Source: Boswellia sacra
Lineage: Eukaryota > Streptophyta > Magnoliopsida > Sapindales > Burseraceae
Length of the DNA stretch: 64,000 nucleotides
Assembly: GCA_013180625.2 (NCBI GenBank)
Contig: SNVD02006269.1
Coordinates: 177,523 to 241,522, forward strand
Reading direction: 5' to 3'
The notes beneath the pieces are model-generated. The model was not told the origin of the DNA. It did no database searches and saw only the letters and a list, made by a program, of their open reading frames with translations. Position numbers and translations under genes: made by a program. Shown piece by piece: positions 12,970 through 23,908 of the stretch (position 1 is its first letter; each line of letters begins with the position of its first letter).

Positions 12970-15074
12970 TTGATGGGTATGGTGATTTCTATGTTGTTAA
13001 GTTCTGGTTTACCAAATAATTTGTGGGGGGAAGTAATATTATCCGCATGTTTTATATTGAATAGAATAACGATTGAGGACTTAGAGAAAACTCCTTATGA
13101 AATTTGGAAAAGAAGAGTTCCTAATCTTAAAATTCTTAAAGTGTGGGGGTGCTTAGCTAAGGTTGGTATACCCGAGCCTAAGAGAAAGAAAATAGAACCA
13201 AAAACAATAGATGCAATTTTTATTGGATACGCCCAAAATAGTAGTGCAAATAGATTTTTAGTTATACATTATGAAGTTAGTGGAATATCTAATAACACAA
13301 TTATAGAAGCTAGAGAAGCTACTTAGTTTGAAGATATTTTTCCTTTTAGAACTAGAGTTCAAAAAACCATTTGTGGTCCATCTACTTCAATTGATAATGA
13401 GAAAACACTTACTAATTTATCAGTTGATGAATTACAAGTTGAACCTAGGAGGAGTAAAAAACATAGGAAAGAAAAGAATTTTGGAGAAGAATTTTATACT
13501 AACTTGGTGGAAGGAAATCCTAGTTCTTATAAAGAAGCTGTAACTTTCATTGATGCACCTTTTTGGAAGAAAGCTATAAATAGTGAATTTGAATCTATAA
13601 TTCAAAATAACACTTGGGTTTTAGTGGATTTTCCACTTAGGAACAAAGCAATAGATTGTAAATGGGTCTTTAGAAAGAAGTTGAAATCGGATGGTTCTAC
13701 AGATAAGTATAAGGCAAGGCTAGTAGCAAAAGAATTTTCACAAAGAGAAGGAATAGACTATTCTGATACTTACTCACCAGTTTCTAGTATCACAACAATT
13801 AGGATTTTGATAGCTTTAGCATCTATACATAATTTAGTTATTCATCAAATGGATGTAAAGAACGCTTTTCTAAATATAAATTTAGATGAAGAAATTTATA
13901 TGAAACAACCTGAAGGTTATATAGTGAAAGGACAAGAACAGAAAGTTTGTCGGTAGTTAAGTCTCTTTATGGTCTAAAGCAAGTTCCAAAACAATGGCAT
14001 GAGAAGTTTGATAAAGTAGGTTTAAGTTATGTATTTATGATTAATGAACATGATAAGTGCGTATATTATAAAGAGATTAATGAAGCCCACGTTATTTTGA
14101 GTTTATATGTAGATGATATTTTGATTTTTGGATCGAACTCAGAGATAATAAATGATGTAAAATCCTATTTGTCTAGAAACTTTGATATGAAAGATTTGGG
14201 TGAAGCAAATATGATTCTAGGCATGAGAATAAAGAAGACTTCTAACGGTATTACTTTAGATCAAAAAAAATCTATTGAGAAAATGTTAAAAAAGTTTGGT
14301 TATTTTAATTCTAAGTCGGTATCCACTCCTTATAATTCTAAGGTTGAGTTAAAGAAGAATCAAGGGGAACCAGCGTCTCAATTAAGGTATTCTCAAATTA
14401 TAGGATCCTTGTTATCATAGCAAATAAAACTAGGTCTGATATATCATATGCAGTGGGTAGACTGAGTAGATATACACATAATCCTAGTGAAGAGCATTGG
14501 CTTGCTTTAAAAAGAGTGTGTAAATATCTTAAAGGAACAACTGATTACTCTTTATGCTATAAAGGATTTCCAAATGTTATTGAAGGATATAGTGATGCTA
14601 ATTGGATTACAGACAATATAGATGTTAAATCCATAAGTGGTTATATGTTTCTTTTAGGAGGAGCAGCTATATCTTGGAGTTCGAAGAAACAAACCTCGAT
14701 TTCTAGAAGTACTATGGAGTCAGAACTCATAGCTTTAGACACTACTTATAAAGAAGCTGAATGGATCAAGAGTCTCTTCATGGAAATGCCTTTGGTGGTT
14801 AGGAATATATCATCTATTCCTATACATTGTGATTGTAAAGTAGTTATAGATTTGGTAAAGCAAACTCACACCAACAAAAAGATGAGCAGACACATAAGAG
14901 TGAGATAAAAGTTTCTGAGAAGTCTTTTAGGTAATGTCGTTGTAACTTTAGAATTTATTAAGTCTGAGTTAAATATTGCTGATCAGTTAACTAAAGGGCT
15001 TTCCTTGAAAGCTACTAAAGAATTGTCAAGAGGAATGGGCCTAAGCTCACAAGAGAGTCACCTAGGGAGGTAAC
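12970..15074 (+). pseudogene. Copia integrase C-terminus, reverse transcriptase and RNase H
   Basis: 12970-13326 is the integrase C-terminal part (LPNNLWGEVILSACFILNR, KVWGCLAKV). RT follows from 13504: KWVFRKKLKSDGSTDKYKAR, HQMDVKNAFLNINLDEEIYM, a frameshift near 13950, then LYGLKQVPKQWH and the catalytic LYVDDILIFGSN near 14104. RNase H spans 14453-15040, with GYSDANWITD, ISRSTMESELIALD and HCDCKVVIDL. The tail reads NIADQLTKGLSLKATKELS to about 15070. Frameshifts near 13330, 13950 and 14420 break the polyprotein. Confidence 0.9.
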
Positions 15075-15623
15075 CCAACCTCTGTGATTGGAGATCCCAT
15101 GAAAGAGCTTCAATTGGTAGAAACAATCCATATTGAGTGACTTATTAAGTACTACTATTATGGAGATATCTTTGAGAAGATATACTCTAGTTCATCCCTA
15201 AGACAAAAGTGCTTTATATGTGATATTAAGGAAAGGTATATTTATCTTGAATAAGTCCAAGGCAAGCATTTTCTTGCAAGGTATAGGTCACATATACCTT
15301 TGGAGGACTTACCTAAGTGAGAGTCATCGTGAGGCCGCGACCGTGAAGATTAAGCTATTTTCTAAAAACTGTCATGAGAATCAAGATTGAGAGCATAGCC
15401 TTTAATAGCGCTAACCCGCAAAAACCAAGTCTTTGTCGATATTACGCGTGTGATAGCTTGAAGTTTGGTCAAGGAACCAAGTTCAAGACATAGTTCACTC
15501 ACGTACCTCAAATAGATGCTATCAACACTAAGTGTAGGTTCAAGCTTGAAAGGCACCTACATCAATTGCATAATATAAGGTTGCAAAATTAATTTTTAAA
15601 TTTTAAACTTTTTTGTGGGGGAT
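15075..15623 (+). other. Copia 3' untranslated region and polypurine tract
   Basis: No ORF. Ends in TTTTTGTGGGGGAT directly before the 3' LTR, the expected plus-strand primer site. Confidence 0.7.
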
Positions 15624-16205
15624 TGTTGGAATAAAAAAAGGTTTTAAATTTTATGAGTTATAAAACCTAATTGTGCATGAGTTACAAAATTCATTACATG
15701 AGTTACAAAGTTTGATTTCATTTGTAGGTCACAAAATTTATAAGCACATTATGTTATATGAGTTATACTTTTAATCATAGAGGTTACAATATCCAGGTAC
15801 ACTAGTATATAAGGAGGTCTTTAGGTTCAATTTTTAGAGACTAATCATCAAAGCCATCACTCCCCCATTTTCAATTTGAAAATTTTATAATTTTGCAACT
15901 ACGGCTTGTAAGATTGGTTCATATTCTTATGATGATCATGCTCTTTGAGGAGAGTGACTGAGAGCTATTGGGTTGTATCCTAGAACCCTTGAGGACCTTC
16001 TTTTACCTGCACGAAGGGGAAGACTCTTTGGCTTTAGGACAACGCTTATACGCGTGCCTCTCATAGCATAGGCCAGATTTTTCAAACTTGCTTTTGCAGT
16101 TTTTATGTTTGTTATTTATTTTGTTATTTGTTTATTTAATATATTTAAAATAATATGGATTGAGCATGTGTTATTTTGGTGAATTAATAATATTTTTCAA
16201 TAACA
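15624..16205 (+). repeat. 3' LTR of Copia 9791-16205
   Basis: 582 bp, TG...CA, followed at once by the TSD copy TCTTC. Confidence 0.92.
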
Positions 16206-16441
16206 TCTTCCCCTCTCTAGTCCCTACTTTCTGCATCTCCATAGACCACTTAGCTCTTTTGTGGGTTTGAAATTTGATGTCACTCGTTATCGAAACATAG
16301 GCAATTAGAGGGAGAGAGAGTAGAAGAAGAAAAAGACGATGTAGGCAGTGACAAGGAAACAAGTTGGGCAGGGCTAGCATGATAGACATGCCCTTCCTCC
16401 AAGACGGGTAGCTGTCGGACAACTTTTCTCTAATCTGATAT

Positions 16442-16546
16442 GCTTATAAGATCCCCAGTAAGGGCCACAATGCTATGGCCATCTTTCTTGTCGCTTTTGG
16501 TGCTTTCTCTTATGGCAAGTATCTGGTGGGAAAGGGAAACAAGATC
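16442..16546 (+). other. Possible captured exon fragment inside the CACTA-like element
   Basis: A short clean reading AYKIPSKGHNAMAIFLVAFG followed by AFSYGKYLVGKGNKI and a stop. It has a short hydrophobic, helix-like segment and looks like the C-terminus of a small membrane protein. It is preceded by a stop at 16436 and followed by T-rich intron- or UTR-like DNA. I do not recognise the protein. Non-autonomous CACTA elements are known to carry host gene fragments, so this is a candidate, not a demonstrated capture. Confidence 0.3.
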
Positions 16547-17047
16547 TGAAGTTATTCTTCAGTGCTTGTGAATAATCCATTTTTAGTTATTGTTGTTTTT
16601 GGCATGATGATTTTGTTTATTTGTAATATAGGTTTTATGTATTTTTTGGATTTTATAAGTGGGTCTTTTTTTGTTGTTATGGAAATTAGGGCTTGGAATG
16701 TTGAGGTTTTCTGGGTTGTTGGTGTAAAGCTGTCGATTTTCTTGTATGCATGGATGGGGTCTGGAAAATGGGTTTTGGTTGGTTTTGGAAAATATTATGT
16801 GTTTTGTTGTTGCATCAAATATCTAATATATCAAAGTTCTTATCGTAGTAAATATTTCTTCAAAAAGTTGCTTGGTGACTATCCCAAATGAACTACATAG
16901 AGAAGTACTTGTTTATACAACTGAAGAGGCTATAGCAAGTCACCAAGTTGTGGGTTATACAACAATTATTGTTGTGACAAGTGTAAACCGCCGTAAAAAG
17001 GGCTTTTATGATGGTTTTTGCCCGCCGTAAAAGATCCTATTTTAATG

Positions 17048-17400
17048 GTTAAAGGTAGAACAAATGACTACTAGATTGAGATTTGTTGACACGGATGAAG
17101 TTATTAAGGAGCCTTTTTTGTGGACTTGTCCAACTATCTAATGCATCAACATTGACTTTGAAGAAAGAGATAAATTCTATTTTATCTCATCATAATTTAG
17201 ATATTCTTAATATTCATAAGCAATGATATGATGGTGCAAGTAATATGCGAGCTGAGTAGGACAAATTACAAGCATTAATTTTAAAGAATTGCTCATATGC
17301 TTATTACGTTCATTGTTTAGCGCATAAATTACAATTGACATTAGTTACAACATCTAGAGAAGTTAAATTACAATTAACTAGTTTTTATTTATATTTGATA
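17048..17400 (+). pseudogene. hAT / zinc-finger MYM-type 1-like transposase, 3' part
   Basis: Continues the relic broken at 9528: LKVEQMTTRLRFVDTDEVIK, then SILSHHNLDILNIHK, YDGASNMRAE and LQALILKNCSYAYYVHCLAHK, then LQLTLVTTSREV. Tyr-Asp-Gly-Ala-Ser-Asn-Met and the following CLAHKLQL are signatures of the RNase H-like hAT catalytic core. Several stops and shifts; the C-terminal dimerisation domain is not visible. Confidence 0.78.
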
Positions 17401-18842
17401 ACATTTAGTTTACAATTTGTTGTTTGATGATAACGTTTATAGTCATTTTTTAGACAATGTTGTAGTTAATTTTTTTATAACATTTATTTTATAAAATATT
17501 ATTTTTAATTTATTTTTACTTGATATCATATATTTCATAAGATATTATTGTTTATTGTTTAATGCTTATTTTATAATTCTTTTAGTCATTTTTTGTATGC
17601 ATTGTTTCTTAATTTTATTTGCTAACATTTATTATATAAAGCAATATTTTTTTATTTGACAATATTATAGTCATATTTTATAAGCTTACTTTTATTTTTA
17701 TTCGTAGAAGTTTATTTTATATGATTTTCATTCTTTATTTTTATTGATAACGTTTTTATAATATTTTATAAATGTTATCAAAAGTTGAACTATTTTTTGT
17801 GGCTATTACTTGCAATTATTATCGTCATTATTTTTCCTCTAGTATTTGTTTTACTAGTTTATGCTATGTATTTTTTTTTTTACTTGTAAGCAATAGTCCA
17901 ATTACCTTATTTGTTTTATGTGAAGCTTATGAGAATAGTAATTAATTTAAATGAGGTTTTCAATTTAATTATTTTGCTTTTTTTTTTGGAGAACATAAAA
18001 GCTATAATTTTTAGACCAAGTTTGCAAAATGACAATTGAACCATTGTGCAGCCGATATGATTAACAAAAGCCTTTGTTAGTAGTGTAAATTTTTGGCCTA
18101 GTGGTAAGCATCTAATCCTAACAATTGATGTTAAATTGGTCATAGGTATGCTAATTGCAGATCAGTGCTAGAACGGGGGAGGTTGTGCTGGCCTGTGCTG
18201 AAGGGCGAGCCAGGCTGGCTAAGTCACAATTGAACCATGGGCGTAAGGCTATAGGGGTGGTCAAATTAATCATATCGAACCATGGGTGGCAGTGGTCAAC
18301 CCAAAAAAAAAGTTTTATCTTTTTAAGTGTGTAATGATAACACTTCTATCGATAACGATATACAGTACAAATAGATATTATCGTATATGTGAGAAAATGA
18401 ATTGTAGAATAGTGTTATCTTTTATATAACCATAATGGTTAAAATGTAAAAATGTTATTTTTAAATGATTAATCATAACGCTTTTAATAAATATTTGTCA
18501 TCATTAATCTATTAATGATAACAGTTGCAATAGAACTGTTCCCTTAAATATATATTAGATAACTTATTGCAAAATTAGCGCTACCTTTTATATACAATCA
18601 TAAAGATAACGTTTAAAAAGTATTATAAAATATAACAAATTATAACAAATTATAAATTAGACTTTTTAGAAGATATCATGGTTTAAAAATAAGTATTGTC
18701 ATTCACCATTTTTTGCAAATTTTATTGATTCTTCAACTCTGAGTAACTTTGAAACAATGCTTTAATCTCTTAAACATTTATTATCCAAAAATAAAGTTGT
18801 TAATGATTTTCAAATTTCTTCTCTCTTTCATTTTGATTGATT
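17401..18842. other. AT-rich DNA with dispersed GATAAC/GTTATC motifs
   Basis: No gene. The hexamer GATAAC or close variants recur in both orientations across 17390-18620 (for example near 17398, 17429, 17748, 18327, 18341, 18412, 18511). Such clustering resembles the subterminal repeats of DNA transposons. A short GC-richer segment, 18150-18300, ends in a 10-A run and might be a retroposed fragment. Confidence 0.35.
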
Positions 18843-19690
18843 TTATTTATTTATTCTGGTTATTAAAATATCATCAACATATACCAATAGCAAGATTAGA
18901 GCTCCTTCATTCTTGTAGATAAAGAGACTAGCATCAGTTGAAGATGTCATGAATCCCCACTGAAGCAGAGCTCCTTTGAGCTTATCAAACCAAGCTCTAG
19001 GAGCCTGCTTGAAACCATAAAATGACTTATGAAGTTTGCAAACATAATCTGGATGTAGAGAACTCACAAAACCAGGAGGTTGAGAAAAATATAAACATCT
19101 TCCCGTAACTCTCCGTTTAAAAAGGTATTGTTAACATCAATTTATTGTATGTCCCAACTAAGAGTGACAACTAGGGAGAAAACAAGAACCAAATGTTTCC
19201 AACTAATCTATCCATGGTTCTTGTTGAAAGCCTTTGGCAACAAACATGGCTTTGTACCTTTTTATACTCCCATCAGAGTTGTACTTAATTCAAAAAATCC
19301 ATTTACAATCTGCCACATGCATAGAAGAATGAAAGGGAACTAAAAACCAAGTAGAGTTTGTCACAAGTGCAACAAATTCTGCCTGCATAGCAGCTTTCCA
19401 ATGTGGACTGCTAAGAGCTTGAGAGATCAAAGTTGGTTCGGAGGTAAGTGAAGTATTAGCAATGTAAATTTTTGGTTTGAAAATGTTAGCCTTGGATCTA
19501 GTAAGCATACGATCTGTGTTTTGAGCAGGAGTGACTGAAGTTGGAATGTTACTTGTAATAGAAATTGAAGAATTATTAAATGGAGGAGGACATTGTGAAG
19601 TGAACTATTAAGAAGAGGAACTAGGATGAAAGGTAGAAATACTAGCCGATGAGTTTTGAGAAGGAATGGATGACAGTAAAGGAATTATTA
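18843..19690 (-). pseudogene. Copia reverse transcriptase fragment
   Basis: Minus-strand fragment read from 19690 down to 18843. MLTRSKANIFKPKIYIANTS and WKAAMQAEFVALVTNSTWFL (19290-19508) are the start of a Copia RT domain. 18843-19067 gives HPDYVCKLHKSFYGFKQAPR and the catalytic YVDDILIT. The intervening bases have stops. No gag, LTR or RNase H is visible, so it is an isolated fragment unrelated in orientation to its neighbours. Confidence 0.85.
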
Positions 19691-19799
19691 TCTCTTCAAT
19701 GTATTGTTATTTCATTATTTTATTTAGATTTATTATAAATATTCCCAACACATAAAGCTTAAGCAGTATACAGTACTAGCTTTCCTTGACAGGGAAAAG

Positions 19800-20665
19800 A
19801 TTATTTGGAATTAAGGGTGTCAATGAGTTGTGGTTCAAGTTCGTACACAGAATTGAGTAGAAGATATTGAGACTTTGGCACCCAAGAATGAGCTAACAAA
19901 GAAAGATGCGTGCCTCGTTCGCCATTTACATTATAGATCATTTGGATCTCTCTTGAAGAAATTCCTGCCCGGATGTCCACGATCTCATCTTCTTTCTCTA
20001 TTGCATACAACAAACATCTTATCATCTTTTTTGCTTTTCTTTTTGCATAATTAGCTTCTATTTATATACGTTAAAGCTAGACAACAGGGTACAGGAAAGA
20101 GAAAGGAGGCTGAACGTACCCAACAAATCGCGTAGCCAATTCCGATCTTGTATCTGATAAAGTACTGGAGCCTCGAGAAAAATTTTGCTGATGTTATGAT
20201 AAGTGTGGCTACGGGATTGTCCCTCGAGTGGCCTAAGCGGATTGCCTGGTGAAGCTCACTATCAGACATGATGTTAGTGACTGGTGGCTTAATCTGATTG
20301 AGTAGATGCTTGAAGGGATCTTCTATTTTTGTCATGGCAGCTTCACAGAATGCAGTTAGATTGGCACCTCGAAGTTGCTCGGTGGCCACATTTGGTAAAA
20401 TTTTTGAAGGAATGCAGTTAGAAGGTTGCTCGAAGAAAGCGCAGGTTAGGGAGGTTAGAGTTGGCATTAGACTCGGAGTCAACGATGCCAATCCATTCTT
20501 CTGTAACAACAATGGTGATAAGGATATTGTGTGTTTTTGAAGAAAGTAGCTTGCAGAGACTCATCAAGGGATTCCTGTGACTTCTACCAGTAGCAGGCAC
20601 CCCACCACATGGCAGGCTGCAGTTGATTGCAGGTTCTCGGGATCCAGGCTAGTAGAATGTACTCT
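19800..20665 (-). pseudogene. UGT87A: UDP-glycosyltransferase 87A-like, truncated
   Basis: Minus strand, N-terminal part of a family-1 plant glycosyltransferase. In order: STAACHVV, then after a frameshift GRSHRNPLMSLCKLLSSKTH, ILITIVVTEEWIG (20418-20600), FCEAAMTKIEDPFKHLLNQI and PPVTNIMSDSELHQAIRLGH (20051-20512), and WVPKSQYLLLNSVYELEPQL (19801-20025). These match the UGT87A type, which transfers sugar from UDP-sugars to small acceptors in the cytosol. Frameshifts near 20600, 20440 and 20040 break it, and the sequence stops at about 19800, so the C-terminal PSPG donor-binding motif is absent. Identification is from memory of the family pattern. Confidence 0.75.
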
Positions 20666-21164
20666 GATGGTTTGGTCGACGAGAAACACAGCCTTGTATA
20701 GAAGATGAATATGCAGATAATATGATATATATATATATATATTTTTACAATTTCTTTTGAGCTTTATATAGAGCTTTGTAATCGTTATTTTAATGGGGAT
20801 ATCATTGATCTACGCGAAAAATTTAAAAGTCAATAGCCCTAACATCGCGAAAGTCAATCTTGATTTGTATATAGATGCTGCTAAACATGAATATTTAGTC
20901 AATTAATTGCCTTTTGGAAAAATTAAAGATAGTCATATTATATAATTATTGGAAGATTATCTATATATAATCCTTAAACTTTTTACAAAACGATTGTTTG
21001 GTATTCAAGCAAATATATATTTAATAAAGTCAAGGGAGAGAGGCAACAAATTGAAATAAGTAATGCCTGAGTAAATGCTATTTTATGCAATCGTTGAAGC
21101 TAACACGAGCTTGTTGCAAGTTTAGAAATTAGAAGTTAAAAAAATTGCAAATTGATGTAGTGAT
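20666..21164. other. AT-rich non-coding DNA
   Basis: Apart from the AT microsatellite I see no gene or transposon domain. Confidence 0.4.
20725..20742. repeat. AT dinucleotide microsatellite
   Basis: Nine AT units, just upstream of the UGT87A relic. Confidence 0.9.
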
Positions 21165-21724
21165 TGTTGAGTGTGGCTCATATGCAAGTGGGAGAGAGAT
21201 CCCACATTGGTTAAATTACAAAGCATAAGTCTCATATGGGCTTATAAAAGGAGGCCATATCGGAGACGTTATGTGTCCCATTGAAAATTCTCCTCTACCC
21301 CCTATAGTTGTAAGGCCTCACATATAAAACCTTATAGTTTAAGGGCCTTTCATTAAGGACCTTAAAGTTTGTAATATTTATTTTTTCCCCTTTGTTTTGG
21401 GTATTTGTAGTATTACCCAATTGTTTGGGTAATTACAGTTTGGTTCAACTATTCGGGTAATTACAGTTTGGTCCAATAGTTGCGGTATTTGTGTTGTGGC
21501 ACAAAATTTTGTAATTCTCTTTGAAGATAGTGGAAAGTTTCTTCAGCTGCGCCCGAGGACGTAGGTACTAATACCGAACCTCGTTAAATTCTGGTGTGTT
21601 TTCTATTTCTGCATTGTGGTTGATTGGTTGCCTCTTTAGTTGCTATTATATTCAATTATCTAGCATAGTTTGTGTTGTGCATTTGGGTTGTTCTGTTGGT
21701 TATCGCTTCCGCTTGTGCATAACA
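21165..21724 (+). repeat. 5' LTR of a second Copia element
   Basis: 560 bp beginning TGTTGAGTGTGGCTC and ending GCTTGTGCATAACA, directly followed after two bases by the primer site TGGTATCAGAGCC (from 21727). A TATA-like TATAAAAGG is near 21243, and direct GTAATTACAG-type repeats occur in the second half. No matching 3' LTR is in the window. Confidence 0.8.
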
Positions 21725-21726
21725 AT

Positions 21727-21739
21727 TGGTATCAGAGCC
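21727..21739 (+). promoter_or_regulatory. Primer binding site, initiator tRNA-Met
   Basis: TGGTATCAGAGCC is complementary to the 3' end of plant initiator tRNA-Met, which primes minus-strand cDNA in many Copia elements. It fixes the LTR 3' boundary two bases upstream. Confidence 0.9.
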
Positions 21740-21887
21740 AAAGGTTTTGGGTAGTTAGTGGCTATTGCATTGAAGCACTTACTACTGTTCTGGGCTATTG
21801 AATTTGGACTGCTAGTTATTGAATATAATAGTTTGTTTGGAGCTTGGTTATTGGTGATTTGTGTATCGAGCTTATTTGTGAGAGGTA

Positions 21888-22466
21888 GTGATGACATCAT
21901 CGTCGACTGTATTAGAGAAGACAGTGATTGTGAAAAATGCAAAAACAGATACATTGACAGTGAGAGGGTGTAGTCAAAGTAGAAAACCAGGAAAAAGAGA
22001 AAAATCTTGGTCGAGGGGTAGATTAGGAAAAGATGAGTGTGCCTTTTGTCGTGAGAAAGGGCATTGGAAGAAAGATTGTCCCAAATTGAAAAAGAAAGAT
22101 AAGGGCAAGGCTATTTCTGATGCATGTGTTATTGAACGTGAGGATGATAGTGATTTTGATATAAGTCTAGTTAGTCATCCATCCACTTTTGGTTCTGATG
22201 AGTGGATTATGGATTCGGGTTGTATTTATCATATGTGTCCACATAGGGAACGGTTCTTTCAGTTTGAAGAGCTTGATTGTGGAGTTGTGTATATGGGCAA
22301 TGATGATATTTGCCATACTGCTGGGATAGGTTCAATCCGATTGAGGAATCATGATGGACTGACTAGAGTTCTAACAGATGTTCGGTATGTACCGAAGTTG
22401 AAGAAGAATCTCATCTCTTTGGGAGCCTTGGAATCTAAAGGCTGTGGTATATCTATTCGAGATGGT
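21888..22466 (+). pseudogene. Copia Gag zinc knuckle and protease, truncated
   Basis: Open frame from 21888. It lacks almost all of the Gag core (only about 160 bp separates it from the primer site), then has a zinc knuckle CAFCREKGHWKKDC near 22041 and the protease start WIMDSGCIYHMC near 22206, continuing to VRYVPKLKKNLISLGALESK and SIRDGIL. At about 22466 it runs directly into an Athila-like element on the opposite strand; the open frame into 22538 is only an accidental continuation. Everything from the rest of the protease onward is missing. Confidence 0.85.
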
Positions 22467-23804
22467 ATTCTGCTGGGAAAACCAATTGATTCACCTGCAC
22501 AAGCACATCTTCCACAACTCTTTTGGGATATGCATTAAATTGATCAGCAAGTTGAATGGTAATACCAGTTTTCACAAAAGATCCAAGATTTAAAGAAGCA
22601 TAAATAGAATATGGCATGACATTAATAGATGCTCCTAAATCTAACATAACTTTTTCAAACTTGGCATTATCAATGGTGCATAGAATGGTGAACATACCTG
22701 GATATTTGCATTTCGGAAGAATTTTTCTTTGCAATACAGCTGAAACATTTTTCCCCACACTTACTTTCTCATTCCCTTTTAAATTTCTCTTATTGGTGCA
22801 TAACTCCTGGAGACGTTTTGTATAACGAGGTACTTGCTCGATAGAATCCAAAAGTGGTACATTTACCTCGATTTTGCAAAAAGTTTCCAGGATTTTCTGT
22901 TCTTGTTCCTCCTTCTTCGATTTTGCAAATCTACTAGGAAAAAGTAGAGGAGTAACATATGAAGGAATGAGAGTTATATTATTTACCTGAGAAGTCAATG
23001 TTTTGTTTATGGTGGATGTGGTGTCATCTCCTTCATCAGTTTGTGATTTCTTTGCCAGATTTTGGATACTTGCCCCAGTTTCCATTTGCTCTCCACTTCG
23101 AATTTGCTCTCCACTTCGCAAAGTTATCGCACAAGCATTCTCTTTCGGATTGATCACTGTTTGAGAAGATAATTTTTCTGAGCATTGGCCCTCGAATTTG
23201 CTCATGCTAGTAGCCAATTGTCCCATTTGATTTGCAGTTTTGGATACTTACCTCCATTTGTTCTACTGGCATTGCAATTGTGTGTCGTTTGGCAAGTGCA
23301 TTAATTATTTATCCTGTAGAGAGTACAATCACCTGAGTTTTATGTAGAACGCTGGTTGTGTCGCTGGATGTCGGCATTGGTGGTGGTTGCATTTGAATGG
23401 TTGCTGCACTCTAGGTTGATTGAAACCTTGTGGCCGATTTGGTATGGCATTTGGGGCAATTGGTTGATAATTCCAGTAACCGAAATTAGGGTGATCTTCC
23501 CATCCGTCATTGTAAGTGTTAGAGAAGGGATCATACCATTGCCTTGTTTATCCTGGAAATCCACCCATGGCATTGGCTTGTTCCATATCTCCTTCTTATA
23601 AAGTTGGATACATGTCGATTGGATGCTCCATGGTAGAATATATCCCACATGCATAAGATTTCTGCATATCTCCTACAGCCATGTTTTCCACAAGAGAAGT
23701 TAGCTCAGAAAGTTATTGTTCAATGTTCTGAGTGCTTACCTCATTTACACTCCAATGTAATTGTGGCTCAAATCGGCTAATGAATTGTTGGAAGTTTACT
23801 GCCA
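22467..23804 (-). pseudogene. Athila A residual gag-protease ORF
   Basis: Read from about 23804 downward with frameshifts. 22467-23226 holds MGQLATSMSKFEGQCSEKLS and the protease-like DLGASINVMPYSIYASLNLG. The DLGAS version of the aspartic active site is the usual Athila form and is intact here, unlike in B, C and G. The frame is lost 14 bp after the VNQLV codons, at the junction with the Copia fragment. Confidence 0.8.
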
Positions 23805-23885
23805 TGTCGCCTAAACACAAACAATCAGAAAAGAAAAAAAAAAAAATACGAATCAACAATGAAAACAAAACGATTAGAAAATCAA

Positions 23886-23904
23886 TCCCCGGCAACGGCG
23901 CCAA
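23886..23904 (-). promoter_or_regulatory. Athila A primer binding site
   Basis: Reverse complement reads TTGGCGCCGTTGCCGGGGA, the tRNA-Asp-type primer site typical of Athila/Tat elements. Confidence 0.88.
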
Positions 23905-23908
23905 AACT

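Larger units (their letters stand above)
9791..16205 (+). mobile_element. Copia LTR retrotransposon, complete with TSD
   Basis: Two LTRs (9791-10351 and 15624-16205), both running from TGTTGGAATAAAA to TTTTTCAATAACA, bound a gag-pol interior. The 5-bp target site duplication TCTTC is perfect at 9786-9790 and 16206-16210. The 3' LTR is 21 bp longer in one segment (GAGTTACAAAATTCATTACAT) that the 5' LTR lacks. A polypurine tract lies at 15612-15623. I could not find a standard initiator-tRNA primer site after the 5' LTR. Many stops make this copy non-autonomous. It sits inside the CACTA-like element, so it is the youngest of the three nested layers. Confidence 0.93.
9529..17047 (+). mobile_element. 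Non-autonomous CACTA-like element, split by a Copia insertion
   Basis: The left end reads CACTACCAGAAAAAGC, a typical CACTA (En/Spm) terminus. The subterminal regions carry inverted copies of a short motif (ACGACGATTTTTT / AACCGTTGTAAAC near 9568-9635; CCGCCGTAAAAAG and GCCCGCCGTAAAAG near 16988-17032). A 3-bp direct repeat GTT flanks it (9526-9528 and 17048-17050), the duplication size expected of CACTA. Removing the element plus one GTT restores the hAT frame as DELKVEQMTTRLRFVD. The right terminus is eroded: it ends ...TTTTAATG rather than TAGTG. Without the nested Copia it is about 1.1 kb, with no transposase. Confidence 0.7.

Noticed and set aside
16562..16891. 109-codon hydrophobic ORF in the CACTA-like element
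   Set aside because: T/G-rich, intron-like sequence with no recognisable domain.
18075..18312. tRNA-derived SINE (box-A-like TGGCCTAGTGGTAAG, 10-A tail)
   Set aside because: No convincing box B and no target site duplication; the box-A match alone is weak.
22453..22538. The open frame from the Copia protease into 22538 as a fusion protein
   Set aside because: The last part is the antisense of Athila gag (codons for VEDVLVQVNQLV); the continuation is accidental.
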